Shown here in pieces: positions 17,693-25,413 of a stretch of DNA of 64,000 nucleotides (position 1 is the stretch's first letter; each line of letters starts with the position of its first letter). The position numbers and the translations under genes are program-made. The notes under the pieces were generated by a model, which saw nothing but the letters and a program-made list of their open reading frames with translations, was not told the origin of the DNA and made no database searches. Origin of the DNA: Marinobacter bryozoorum (GTDB lineage: Bacteria; Pseudomonadota; Gammaproteobacteria; Pseudomonadales; Oleiphilaceae). The stretch lies in the NCBI RefSeq assembly GCF_023156245.1, contig NZ_JAKZAH010000021.1:1-64000 (forward strand), written 5' to 3'.

Positions 17693-18439
17693 ATGGAAAG
17701 CGTGGCACTTGATTGGAAAACCAGCCGGACCACGACGGTCCCCGGGCAGATTGCCGACCAGCTTGCCCGCCGGATCGTTGATGGCGAGTTTGCCGATGGT
17801 CACCCATTGAGGGAGCAAGAGCTGGCGTCTTTCTATGGCGTCAGCCGCGGCCCCATCCGTGACGCGTTCCACGCACTGGAGCGTCGGGGCCTGGTGGAGA
17901 TCCTTCCCCGCCGGGGCGCCTACGTGATCAAGCCCACCATCGACTCCATTGCCGATGTTTTCAATGTGCAGGCAGTAATGGCGGGACTGGCGGTGCGGTA
18001 CATGGCCAGGACGGCACCCCGGGAGGCCATAACCCAATTGGATGAGGTCACCAGGCAACTGGAAAAGCTTGTTGAAAATCGCGAGGCCGAGCCCCTTGCG
18101 GTGGCCACCCTGTCCTGGCGCCTGCTCAGTATCGTTGCTGCCAACTGTGGTAACGAGCACCTGCGCCGCACCATGCGCGACCTGTTCAAGAACTCCCTGT
18201 GGGGCGTGTTGTGGGGCAGTCAGCCCCTCGACTACCTGACCCCTGAACGTCGGGAACAGATGGCCGCCAGCTGTCGCTCACTGCACGAAGCCATCGCCAC
18301 CGGCCAGGATGAGCGGGCAGAGCGGCTGATGCGTGACATTATCTTCGCCTCCCGGGATGAAGGCATGAAGGTTATCCGCAAACTGCGCGGCCAGGACGTT
18401 CACCCGGAAAGGATTATTTACGATGCACCCGACCAGTAA
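17693..18439 (+). CDS. GntR-family regulator, FCD subfamily (second)
   Basis: The ATG at 17693, preceded by GGAGGAAGG, gives 248 residues. The winged helix is 'PGQIADQLARRIVDGEFADGHPLREQELASFYGVSRGPIRDAFHALERRGLVEI' (about 15-65). The FCD-like helical effector domain follows; its metal-binding His/Asp pattern is weaker than in the first GntR. It overlaps the third crotonase gene by 17 bases and so leads an operon with crotonase, ligase and SDR, making local control of that operon likely. Confidence 0.88.
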   Translation: MESVALDWKTSRTTTVPGQIADQLARRIVDGEFADGHPLREQELASFYGVSRGPIRDAFHALERRGLVEILPRRGAYVIKPTIDSIADVFNVQAVMAGLAVRYMARTAPREAITQLDEVTRQLEKLVENREAEPLAVATLSWRLLSIVAANCGNEHLRRTMRDLFKNSLWGVLWGSQPLDYLTPERREQMAASCRSLHEAIATGQDERAERLMRDIIFASRDEGMKVIRKLRGQDVHPERIIYDAPDQ

Positions 18440-19274
18440 TCCTTGCGCGGCCCCCATGACAGCGAGCGAGGAGGAGCCACCGGTGGACAGCCCGCTGATG
18501 TCATCCCTCCACCGGGGGCTTCTGGTCCTGACCCTGAACCGCCCGGCCCGGAACAACGCCCTGAATGCGGAGCTGGCGGAAGCCTTGCTGCAGGCCTTCT
18601 CGGAAGCACGCCGGGATGACCGGGTAAGGGCAATCCTCATTCAGGGCGCCGGTGATCATTTCTGCATTGGCGGCGAGTTCGACGCCCTGTCGGACAAAAC
18701 CCGGTGGGCCTTCGACTTCTCCCGCAAGACGGCAGACCTGCGCCGCCTGATGGAGGTTTCCCGCATGATCCATGAGACTCCCCTGCCAGTCGTTACGGCC
18801 TTGAAGGGCAGGGTAACCGGCCCGGGCCTCGCCCTGGCCCTGGCGTCCGACATTCGTATTGCCGACGAATCCACCTGGCTGTCCACCGGCTACGCAAGGT
18901 TTGGCCTGTCGGGTGGTTATGGCGGCGTGTATTTCCTGACCCGTCTGCTGGGCAGCGCCAGGGCCCGCGAAATGCTGCTGCTGTCTCCGGACCTGAGTGT
19001 GGCGGAAAGCCTGAACATGGGGTTGGTAACCCGGGTGGTGCCCTCCGGTGCTGCAGATAAAGAGGCCTTCGATCTGGCCATGAGCCTGGCCGATGGCCCC
19101 ACCACCTCTTTTGGCTGTATCAAGCAGAACGTGAGCATGGCCGAGCAGGGCAGCATCGGGGAAACCCTGGACATGGAGGCGGAAAACCACGTGCTCTGCA
19201 CGCTGACCGCTGATCACCGGGAGGCGAACACGGCCATCCGGGAAGGTCGGGACCCAGAGTTTATCGGGCTCTGA
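18423..19274 (+). CDS. Enoyl-CoA hydratase/isomerase family protein (third crotonase)
   Basis: The 283-residue protein starts inside the end of the GntR gene (AAAGGA nine bases upstream); shorter starts at M12 or M26 lack an SD. It has 'LTLNRPARNNALNAEL', oxyanion-hole 'GAGDHFCIGGEFD' and 'KGRVTGPGLALALASDIRIADES'. At the catalytic-Glu position it reads 'FGLSGGYGGVYFLTRLLG', so Glu is missing as in the first crotonase, which it resembles here. The two may catalyse a non-hydratase step such as double-bond isomerisation or ring cleavage. Confidence 0.87.
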   Translation: MHPTSNPCAAPMTASEEEPPVDSPLMSSLHRGLLVLTLNRPARNNALNAELAEALLQAFSEARRDDRVRAILIQGAGDHFCIGGEFDALSDKTRWAFDFSRKTADLRRLMEVSRMIHETPLPVVTALKGRVTGPGLALALASDIRIADESTWLSTGYARFGLSGGYGGVYFLTRLLGSARAREMLLLSPDLSVAESLNMGLVTRVVPSGAADKEAFDLAMSLADGPTTSFGCIKQNVSMAEQGSIGETLDMEAENHVLCTLTADHREANTAIREGRDPEFIGL

Positions 19275-19324
19275 CCCCCGACGGGAAAACCTTGGCGCGT
19301 AAACGGCAACAGGAGAACAATAAT

Positions 19325-21052
19325 ATGATGCAACGAGCCGATCTCTACGAACACCTGGTATCCGAAGGCGATATCGCCCTGTACAAACTAGACGAGTGGG
19401 CCGACAAAACGCCGGACAAGACCTTCATCCACTTCGGTGAAACCGGCCTCCAGCTCAGCTTTGCCGAGGTGCGCCAGCGCAGTGACGCACTGGCAGCCGG
19501 CCTGGCCGCGCTGGGTGTTAAAAAGGGCGACCGTGTCAGTGTGCTTACCGGCAACGCCCTGAGCGCGACCATCGCCATGTTTGCGGCCTGGCGTGTTGGT
19601 GCGCTCTATGCGCCCCATAACTTTAACCTTCGCGGTCAGTTACTTAGCTACCAGATTAACGACACCAGCCCGGCGGTGATGATTACCGATACGGCCTTTT
19701 CCGATGTGCTGGCGGACATTGCCAGCGAACTGACGATTGACCAGGTGGTCGTGTTCCCGGCGGACTATGGCGCAGCCTCCACCGGCCCTGAAGACATGCA
19801 GTTGCCCGGCGTTACCTGTCATACCCTCTCCGGTTTCCAGCAGCCGGGTGGCGCCTTGCCGGATGTCACCCTGGGCCCCTACGATCCGGCCACTATCATC
19901 TATACCTCCGGCACCACCGGGCCGGCCAAGGGTGTGGTGCTTGGCCATCGCTGGATCAATCAGTACTGCTTCCCCCTGCGGATCATGGACGGCGATGACG
20001 AGGTCATCTACTGCGACCTGCCGCTGTACCATGTCGGTGGTGTATACGCCCTGCTGACCCGGGCGCTGTGGAAGGGTAATGCGGTAGGACTTTGGAACCG
20101 CTTCAGCCCCAACGACTTCTGGAACCGGATCGCCGAATGCCGCGCCACCTCCTGCCTGTTGATGGATGTGATGGTGCCCTGGTTGATGGGGGCGCCGGAG
20201 CGGCCTGATGACCGTCAAAACACCCTCTCCAAGGTGCATATGCAGCCGTTGGCGGCCAGCCATCACGAGGTGGCCCGTCGTTTCGGGTTCGACTTTGTCA
20301 GTTGCGGCTTTGGCCAGACAGAATCGGGTAGCGGATTCATGGCCCTGATCGACGAGTTCGGTGACGAGCCCGGCACGCCACCGGAGCTGTACCGCAGCCT
20401 GCCGAAAGCAGTGATGCGAGAGCGTATCCAGTACCTGGGTGGCGTGGTGGTCGACGGGGCTGCTGGCGTCCCCAAGGGCTTTATCGGTAACGCCAACCCG
20501 TTCCTGGAAGCGGCGATCATGGACGAGAACGACAACCCGCTGCCCCGGGGCACGGTCGGGGAAATCGCGTTTCGTCCCCGAACACCCGGTGCCCTGATGC
20601 AGCAATACCTGAACAAGCCCGAGGCCACCCTGAAGGCGTGGCGGAACCTCTGGTTCCATACCGGTGATGCCGGTGTCCAGGACGCCGACGGCACCTACCG
20701 GTTTGTGGACCGGATGGGTGGCTACTTCCGCGTCCGGGGAGAAAACGTCTCGTCGTTCGAGGTGGAGAGCGTGATCAGCGCCCACCCCTCGGTCAGGGCT
20801 GTGGCTGCCGTTCCTGTTCCGGCAAGAGTGGGCAGTGAAGACGATATCGCCGTCTTCGTCGAATTGTCCGACAGCGGTGATGCTCTCACCGAAGAGGCAC
20901 TGCGTGCCTGGGCAGAGCAACAGATGCCCAGGTACATGCTGCCAGCCTATGTGCGCTTTGTGGATTCGTTGCCCGTAACGCCCACCAACAAAGTGCAGAA
21001 GTTTGTGCTGAAGAACCAGATCCTTGAAGAGATAAACGCAGAGAGTCCCTGA
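19325..21052 (+). CDS. AMP-forming acyl-CoA ligase
   Basis: The ATG at 19325 with AGGAG nine bases upstream gives 575 residues. ANL-family motifs are the P-loop 'IIYTSGTTGPAKGVVLGH' (about 195-212), 'CGFGQTESGSG' (A5 region), 'WFHTGDAGVQDADGTYRFVDRMGGYFRVRGENVSSFEVE' (A7-A8), and the C-terminal Lys in 'PVTPTNKVQKFVLK'. It activates a carboxylic acid to its CoA thioester via an adenylate. The overall look is that of CaiC-like ligases, but carnitine use is not implied. It probably performs the first committed step of the cluster's pathway. Confidence 0.9.
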   Translation: MMQRADLYEHLVSEGDIALYKLDEWADKTPDKTFIHFGETGLQLSFAEVRQRSDALAAGLAALGVKKGDRVSVLTGNALSATIAMFAAWRVGALYAPHNFNLRGQLLSYQINDTSPAVMITDTAFSDVLADIASELTIDQVVVFPADYGAASTGPEDMQLPGVTCHTLSGFQQPGGALPDVTLGPYDPATIIYTSGTTGPAKGVVLGHRWINQYCFPLRIMDGDDEVIYCDLPLYHVGGVYALLTRALWKGNAVGLWNRFSPNDFWNRIAECRATSCLLMDVMVPWLMGAPERPDDRQNTLSKVHMQPLAASHHEVARRFGFDFVSCGFGQTESGSGFMALIDEFGDEPGTPPELYRSLPKAVMRERIQYLGGVVVDGAAGVPKGFIGNANPFLEAAIMDENDNPLPRGTVGEIAFRPRTPGALMQQYLNKPEATLKAWRNLWFHTGDAGVQDADGTYRFVDRMGGYFRVRGENVSSFEVESVISAHPSVRAVAAVPVPARVGSEDDIAVFVELSDSGDALTEEALRAWAEQQMPRYMLPAYVRFVDSLPVTPTNKVQKFVLKNQILEEINAESP

Positions 21053-21097
21053 CCTGGCCACCCCGGGTCACCCACAATGACAATCCGGAGCAATGCA

Positions 21098-21886
21098 ATG
21101 TTTGAAAACCTGTTTTCCCTTGAAGGCCGCACCGCCCTGGTCACCGGCGGTTCCCGTGGTATCGGCAAGATGATCGCCGCCGGCTTTGTCGCCCAGGGTG
21201 CCAAGGTCTATATCTCGTCCCGCAAGGCCGAGCAGTGTGATGCCGCCGCCGAGGAGCTTTCCGAGGGCAATGGTCGCTGCTTCTCCCTGCCACAGGACCT
21301 CTCCACCGTGGAAGGCTGCCGGGAGTTGACCCGCAAGCTGCAGGAGCGGGAAGACCACCTGGATATCCTGGTTAATAACGCCGGCGCCGCCTGGAGTGCC
21401 GCGTTTGACGAGTTTCCCGAGCATGGCTGGGACAAGGTAATGGACCTGAACCTGAAATCGCCGTTTTTCCTCACCCAATCACTGCATGGGATGTTGAAGG
21501 CCGGCGCATCGGATCAGAAGCCCTCCAAGGTCATCAACATCGCCTCCATTGACGGCATCCGTCTGAACCCGTGGGAAACCTACTCCTACCACGCTTCCAA
21601 GTCCGGCCTGATCTTCCTGACCCGCCGCATCGCTGCACGCCTGGTGCAGGATCGTATCGTGGTCAGCGGTATCGCCCCGGGCCCCTTCCCGTCAGAAATG
21701 AACCGCGATGCCCGGGACAACGGTGACCAGGTGGCCAAAATGACACCATTGGGGCGTGTCGGTAACGATGAGGATATGGCCGGTGCGGCTATCTACCTGG
21801 CGTCCCGCGCAGGCGACTATGTGATAGGGGATACCATTGCCGTTGATGGTGGTCATGCCTATGCCAGGTTGCCGTATGTGGACTAG
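21098..21886 (+). CDS. Short-chain dehydrogenase/reductase
   Basis: The ATG at 21098 (GGAG seven bases upstream) gives 262 residues. The cofactor motif is 'TGGSRGIG' (16-23), and the NAG-like stretch is 'DILVNNAGAAWS'. The catalytic Ser lies in 'INIASIDGIR' and the Tyr/Lys in 'YSYHASKSG' (about 163-170). The C-terminus 'YVIGDTIAVDGGHAYARL' is typical. It probably oxidises a 3-hydroxyacyl-CoA or alcohol intermediate and ends the operon with the ligase and crotonase. Confidence 0.9.
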   Translation: MFENLFSLEGRTALVTGGSRGIGKMIAAGFVAQGAKVYISSRKAEQCDAAAEELSEGNGRCFSLPQDLSTVEGCRELTRKLQEREDHLDILVNNAGAAWSAAFDEFPEHGWDKVMDLNLKSPFFLTQSLHGMLKAGASDQKPSKVINIASIDGIRLNPWETYSYHASKSGLIFLTRRIAARLVQDRIVVSGIAPGPFPSEMNRDARDNGDQVAKMTPLGRVGNDEDMAGAAIYLASRAGDYVIGDTIAVDGGHAYARLPYVD

Positions 21887-22046
21887 CGTCCCGTCGGGTG
21901 TGCGAGTGGTAGAAACCATTCCTTCAGCGCGGGGTATCTTTGCAGGACTTTCGGCCCTTGCTTAATGTTCTCGGGGGCTAGACAGATTCCGTCCGCCCAC
22001 GTAAGATTGCGCACTCGAAATTGACGCACCAAGCGAACAGTTTCAT

Positions 22047-22123
22047 CCGCCCGTAGCTCAGCTGGATAGAGCGTTGCCCTCCGGAGGCAAAGGTCATAGG
22101 TTCGAATCCTATCGGGCGGGCCA
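22047..22123 (+). tRNA. tRNA-Arg (anticodon CCG)
   Basis: The 77-base cloverleaf includes acceptor arm CCGCCCG/CGGGCGG, D-arm GCTCAGCTGGATAGAGC, anticodon stem TTGCC/GGCAA with loop CTCCGGA (anticodon CCG), T-arm with GGTTCGAATCC, discriminator G and encoded CCA. It closely matches E. coli tRNA-Arg(CCG). It marks the left limit of the accessory region. Confidence 0.97.
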
Positions 22124-22131
22124 TATTTATC

Positions 22132-22164
22132 AAGGACTTGCGTGAAAACGCAGGTCCTTTTTTT
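22132..22164 (+). terminator. Intrinsic terminator of tRNA-Arg
   Basis: AAGGACTTGCG (22132-22142) pairs with CGCAGGTCCTT (22149-22159, one G-U) across a six-base loop and runs into a T-tract. Confidence 0.9.
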
Positions 22165-22474
22165 ATGTCTGTGCCCAAATGGTGCCCAGACAGTGCCCAC
22201 CACTTTTTCACCATTTAGCATCCAACCGTATTCCTGACCTTTGCACTACATTCGCCGAAGCAAGTTTGGGCACAGCCTTCCACTGTCTTGCCTTGCCCCA
22301 GCAACTCACGTAAAACAACCCTATATCGAGTGGTTAGCAAGCAATACACCCCCGGTATTGCCCGCAACGCTCCGGAACAATCCAAGGCACGAACCGACAC
22401 ACGCTTGTCGCTCCGTGCCTTTACGCTTTAACAGAGAACGAAAGCCGTAACTTCTCATAGGGAACAGCCGAGCA
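22165..22474. other. Gap between tRNA and hsdM with GTGCCCA repeats
   Basis: GTGCCCA occurs three times at 11-base intervals just after the terminator (about 22,172, 22,183 and 22,194), and the inverted form TTGGGCACA occurs near 22,265. Similar GTGCCCA clusters are often seen near integrase attachment sites at tRNA genes, so this may be the residue of an integration event. No gene is supported; hsdM's promoter is probably here. Confidence 0.5.
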
Positions 22475-24187
22475 ATGAACAACACGGAACAGCAATTCCT
22501 CAAAGCCCTGGACGACAAACTCTGGAAAGCCGCCGACAAGCTCCGCGCCAACCTAGATGCCGCCAACTACAAGCATGTGGTGCTGGGCCTGATCTTCCTG
22601 AAGTACGTCTCCGATGCCTTCGAGGAGCGCCAGGAAGAATTGCTGGAACGATTCAAGGATGAGAACGACGACATCTACTATTTGCCGCCGGAAGACTACG
22701 ACGGCGACGAGGACTACCAGCAAGCCCTGTTGGAAGAGCTGGAAGTATTAGATTACTACCGCGAAGCCAACGTGTTCTGGGTGCCCAAGCCGGCCCGCTG
22801 GAGCACCCTGAAAGAAAAAGCCGTGCTGCCCGTGGGCACCGTGCTCTGGCAGGACGACGCCGGTAACGACATAAAGCTGCGTTCCGTGTCCTGGCTGATC
22901 GACAACGCCCTGGAAGAGATCGAGAAGAGCAACGCCAAGCTCAAGGGCATTCTCAACCGCATCAGCCAGTACCAACTGGAGAACGACAAACTGCTGGGCC
23001 TGATCAACACCTTCTCAGACACCTCTTTCACCAAGCCCGTCTTCGACGGCGAGAGGCTGAGCCTGCACAGCAAAGACATCCTCGGCCATGTGTACGAATA
23101 CTTCCTTGGCCAGTTCGCCCTCGCCGAAGGTAAGCAGGGTGGCCAATACTACACCCCCAAGAGCATCGTGACCCTGATTGTGGAAATGCTCGAACCCTAC
23201 TCCGGCCGCGTGTACGACCCGGCCATGGGTTCCGGCGGGTTCTTTGTCTCCAGCGACAAGTTCATCGAAGAACACGCCAAAGAACAGCACTACGACGCCA
23301 GCGAGCAGAAGAAACACATCTCCGTATACGGCCAGGAGTCCAACCCCACCACCTGGCGTCTGGCCGCCATGAACATGGCCATCCGAGGCATCGACTTCAA
23401 CTTTGGCAAGAAAAACGCCGATACCTTTTTGAATGATCAGCATCCGGATTTACGCGCCGACTTCGTAATGGCCAACCCGCCCTTCAACATGAAGGACTGG
23501 TGGAGCGAATCCCTGGCCGAAGACAACCGCTGGAAATACGGCACCCCGCCAAAGGGCAACGCCAACTTTGCGTGGATGCAACACATGATCCACCACCTGG
23601 CGCCCACCGGCAGCATGGCCCTGCTGCTGGCCAACGGCTCCATGAGCTCCAACACCAACAACGAAGGCGAAATCCGCAAGCGATTGGTCGAAGAAGACCT
23701 GGTGGAATGCATGGTTGCCCTGCCTGGCCAGCTGTTCACCAACACCCAGATCCCGGCCTGCATCTGGTTCTTGACCCGGGACAAAGCCAACGGCATGGTG
23801 CGCAACGCGAAGAAGCGTGACCGCCGGGAAGAGTTCCTGTTCATCGATGCCCGCAACCTGGGCTTCATGCGGGATCGTGTGCTGCGGGACTTCACCAATG
23901 ACGACATCGCCAAGGTCGCCGACACCTTCCATGCCTGGCAACGCGGCGAAGGCTACGAGGATGTCGCGGGGTTCTGCAAATCCGCCAGCCTGGATGAGAT
24001 CAAGAAGCATGACTTTGTGCTGACGCCGGGGCGCTATGTGGGTGCTCAGGAGCAGGAAGACGATGGAGAGCCCTTTGCAGTGAAGATGGCGCGATTGACC
24101 GGACAGTTACGGGAGCAGTTTGCAGAGAGTGACCGGCTGGAGGCTGAGATCAAGCGGAATCTTGGGAGGCTGGGGTATGAACTCTGA
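22475..24187 (+). CDS. hsdM: Type I restriction-modification DNA methyltransferase subunit (HsdM)
   Basis: The 570-residue protein has an N-terminal helical HsdM domain ('LDDKLWKAADKLRANLDAANYKHVVLGLIFLKYVSDAFEER'). The N6-adenine methylase core follows, with SAM motif 'VYDPAMGSGGFF' (about 247-258) and catalytic 'MANPPFNMKDWW' (about 332-343). It methylates adenine in the asymmetric site chosen by HsdS. The last 65 residues ('DEIKKHDFVLTPGRYVG..') are repeated, diverged, at the end of the frame just before hsdS, so the original hsdM-hsdS junction was split by the fic gene. Its final bases (GTATGAACTCTGA) still contain an ATG in the position used by hsdS downstream. Confidence 0.96.
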   Translation: MNNTEQQFLKALDDKLWKAADKLRANLDAANYKHVVLGLIFLKYVSDAFEERQEELLERFKDENDDIYYLPPEDYDGDEDYQQALLEELEVLDYYREANVFWVPKPARWSTLKEKAVLPVGTVLWQDDAGNDIKLRSVSWLIDNALEEIEKSNAKLKGILNRISQYQLENDKLLGLINTFSDTSFTKPVFDGERLSLHSKDILGHVYEYFLGQFALAEGKQGGQYYTPKSIVTLIVEMLEPYSGRVYDPAMGSGGFFVSSDKFIEEHAKEQHYDASEQKKHISVYGQESNPTTWRLAAMNMAIRGIDFNFGKKNADTFLNDQHPDLRADFVMANPPFNMKDWWSESLAEDNRWKYGTPPKGNANFAWMQHMIHHLAPTGSMALLLANGSMSSNTNNEGEIRKRLVEEDLVECMVALPGQLFTNTQIPACIWFLTRDKANGMVRNAKKRDRREEFLFIDARNLGFMRDRVLRDFTNDDIAKVADTFHAWQRGEGYEDVAGFCKSASLDEIKKHDFVLTPGRYVGAQEQEDDGEPFAVKMARLTGQLREQFAESDRLEAEIKRNLGRLGYEL

Positions 24188-24214
24188 GCGTCCTCTGCAA
24201 ATGAGGCCATCGCT

Positions 24215-24829
24215 ATGAGTCGCTACGACATTACCGGCAGCGAGGGCGAGTACCAGCCGGGCTCCGACAACAAAGTGTTGCGTAATCTTCCCGGCATTAC
24301 CGACCCGGAAGAAATGAACATAGCAGAGACAGACCTGCTTGAGGAACTCTACCTACAGGTATTCGACAATTTCCCGGAAGAGCTCACCTTCGAGACGCTC
24401 TGCCAGTGGCATCGTGCCTGGCTGGGTAATGTGTATAGCTGGGCAGACCAGAGTCGTACCGTTGATATGTCCAAGCCGAACATCCGGTTTGCGTCACCGG
24501 TCCAGATTCCAAAGCTGGCAGAGACATTTGAAGCGCGCTATCTCTCCCGTTTTTACGAGCTTCCCGAGATGAGCGACGAAGAACTGGTCGCTTTCCTCGC
24601 CGAAGTGCATGTGGAGTTCATCCTGATTCACCCTTTTCGGGAGGGCAACGGGCGGATATCGCGATTACTACTGGATGTAATGGCCACCAAGGCCGGTGCC
24701 GAGCCGCTCGACTACAGCCTTTGGGATGAACACAAGGACTTCTACTTTAAAGCCATTCAGGCGGGGCGGGACGGAGATTATCAATACATTGAACGCCTGA
24801 TCCGGGACGTTCTGGAGGCACAGCAGTGA
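24215..24829 (+). CDS. Fic-domain protein (AMP-transferase type)
   Basis: The 204-residue protein carries the Fic active site 'HPFREGNGRISRLLLDVM' at about residue 139, matching HPFx(D/E)GNGR with the catalytic His and the anion-binding Gly-Asn-Gly. Fic enzymes transfer AMP or other nucleotide moieties to target hydroxyls and often act as toxins. No inhibitory (S/T)xxxE(G/N) helix was obvious in a separate small antitoxin upstream. It sits between hsdM and a duplicated hsdM tail, and its stop overlaps the next frame's GTG. Confidence 0.93.
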   Translation: MSRYDITGSEGEYQPGSDNKVLRNLPGITDPEEMNIAETDLLEELYLQVFDNFPEELTFETLCQWHRAWLGNVYSWADQSRTVDMSKPNIRFASPVQIPKLAETFEARYLSRFYELPEMSDEELVAFLAEVHVEFILIHPFREGNGRISRLLLDVMATKAGAEPLDYSLWDEHKDFYFKAIQAGRDGDYQYIERLIRDVLEAQQ

Positions 24830-25413
24830 GCCTTTTTATCGTGAATCAGGAGGCCAACGCTAACTTTCTGGTGCGGCGCGCGCGGGATTTCAAACGCTTC
24901 TCGATAACCTCGGTACGCTCGCCGGTTTCGATGGCGCTTGAGCTGGCGACAGCTCGCAGGATACTGGCGCGGGAAACTGATACCTTGTCTGAGCTTTTTT
25001 TACGGACCATGGGACGACTCCAGAACAAAATGATTGCCAGAATTATAACACCTGGAAGGCCGGCAGTCCTGTCAGCCTTCAGACGCTCTCGGTGGAAAGC
25101 GGACACAAATAACGCCTTACTCACTGGGCCAGAACTGTTATCCAGCAGGTATGCGCCCTTATCTGGTAAGTCAGAGCCATTATCTAGCAAGTCGAAACCT
25201 ATTGACCACTACACGGAAGACGAGATCAGCAAGCATGATTTTGTACTGACTCCGGGCCGCTATGTCAGCACTGCCGAACAGGAGATCGATGGCGAGCCCT
25301 TTGCCGGGAAGATGGCGAGGTTGACCAAGCAGCTGTGGGAGCAGTTTGCAGAGAGTGCGCGACTGAAAGCTGAGATCAAGCGGAACCTTGGGGGACTGGG
25401 TTATGACCTATAG
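24826..25413 (+). CDS. Chimeric frame: unknown N-terminus fused to a second HsdM C-terminus
   Basis: A GTG overlapping the fic stop (GTGA) opens a 195-codon frame. Residues 1-130 are unrecognised and basic, and contain three seven-residue units 'LSSRYAP', 'LSGKSEP', 'LSSKSKP' encoded by a 21-bp DNA repeat (about 25,139-25,200). From about 25,219 to the end the protein matches the final 65 residues of the upstream HsdM: 'DEISKHDFVLTPGRYVS', 'EQFAESARLKAEIKRNLGGLGYDL'. The last 11 bases overlap hsdS, as at a native hsdM-hsdS junction. It may be a relic that keeps hsdS translation coupled. Whether the full protein is made is unclear. Confidence 0.6.
   Translation: MSLFIVNQEANANFLVRRARDFKRFSITSVRSPVSMALELATARRILARETDTLSELFLRTMGRLQNKMIARIITPGRPAVLSAFRRSRWKADTNNALLTGPELLSSRYAPLSGKSEPLSSKSKPIDHYTEDEISKHDFVLTPGRYVSTAEQEIDGEPFAGKMARLTKQLWEQFAESARLKAEIKRNLGGLGYDL

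Noticed and set aside
19640..21061. A 473-codon minus-strand frame opposite the acyl-CoA ligase
   Set aside because: The ligase on the plus strand has all ANL motifs; the opposite frame has none.
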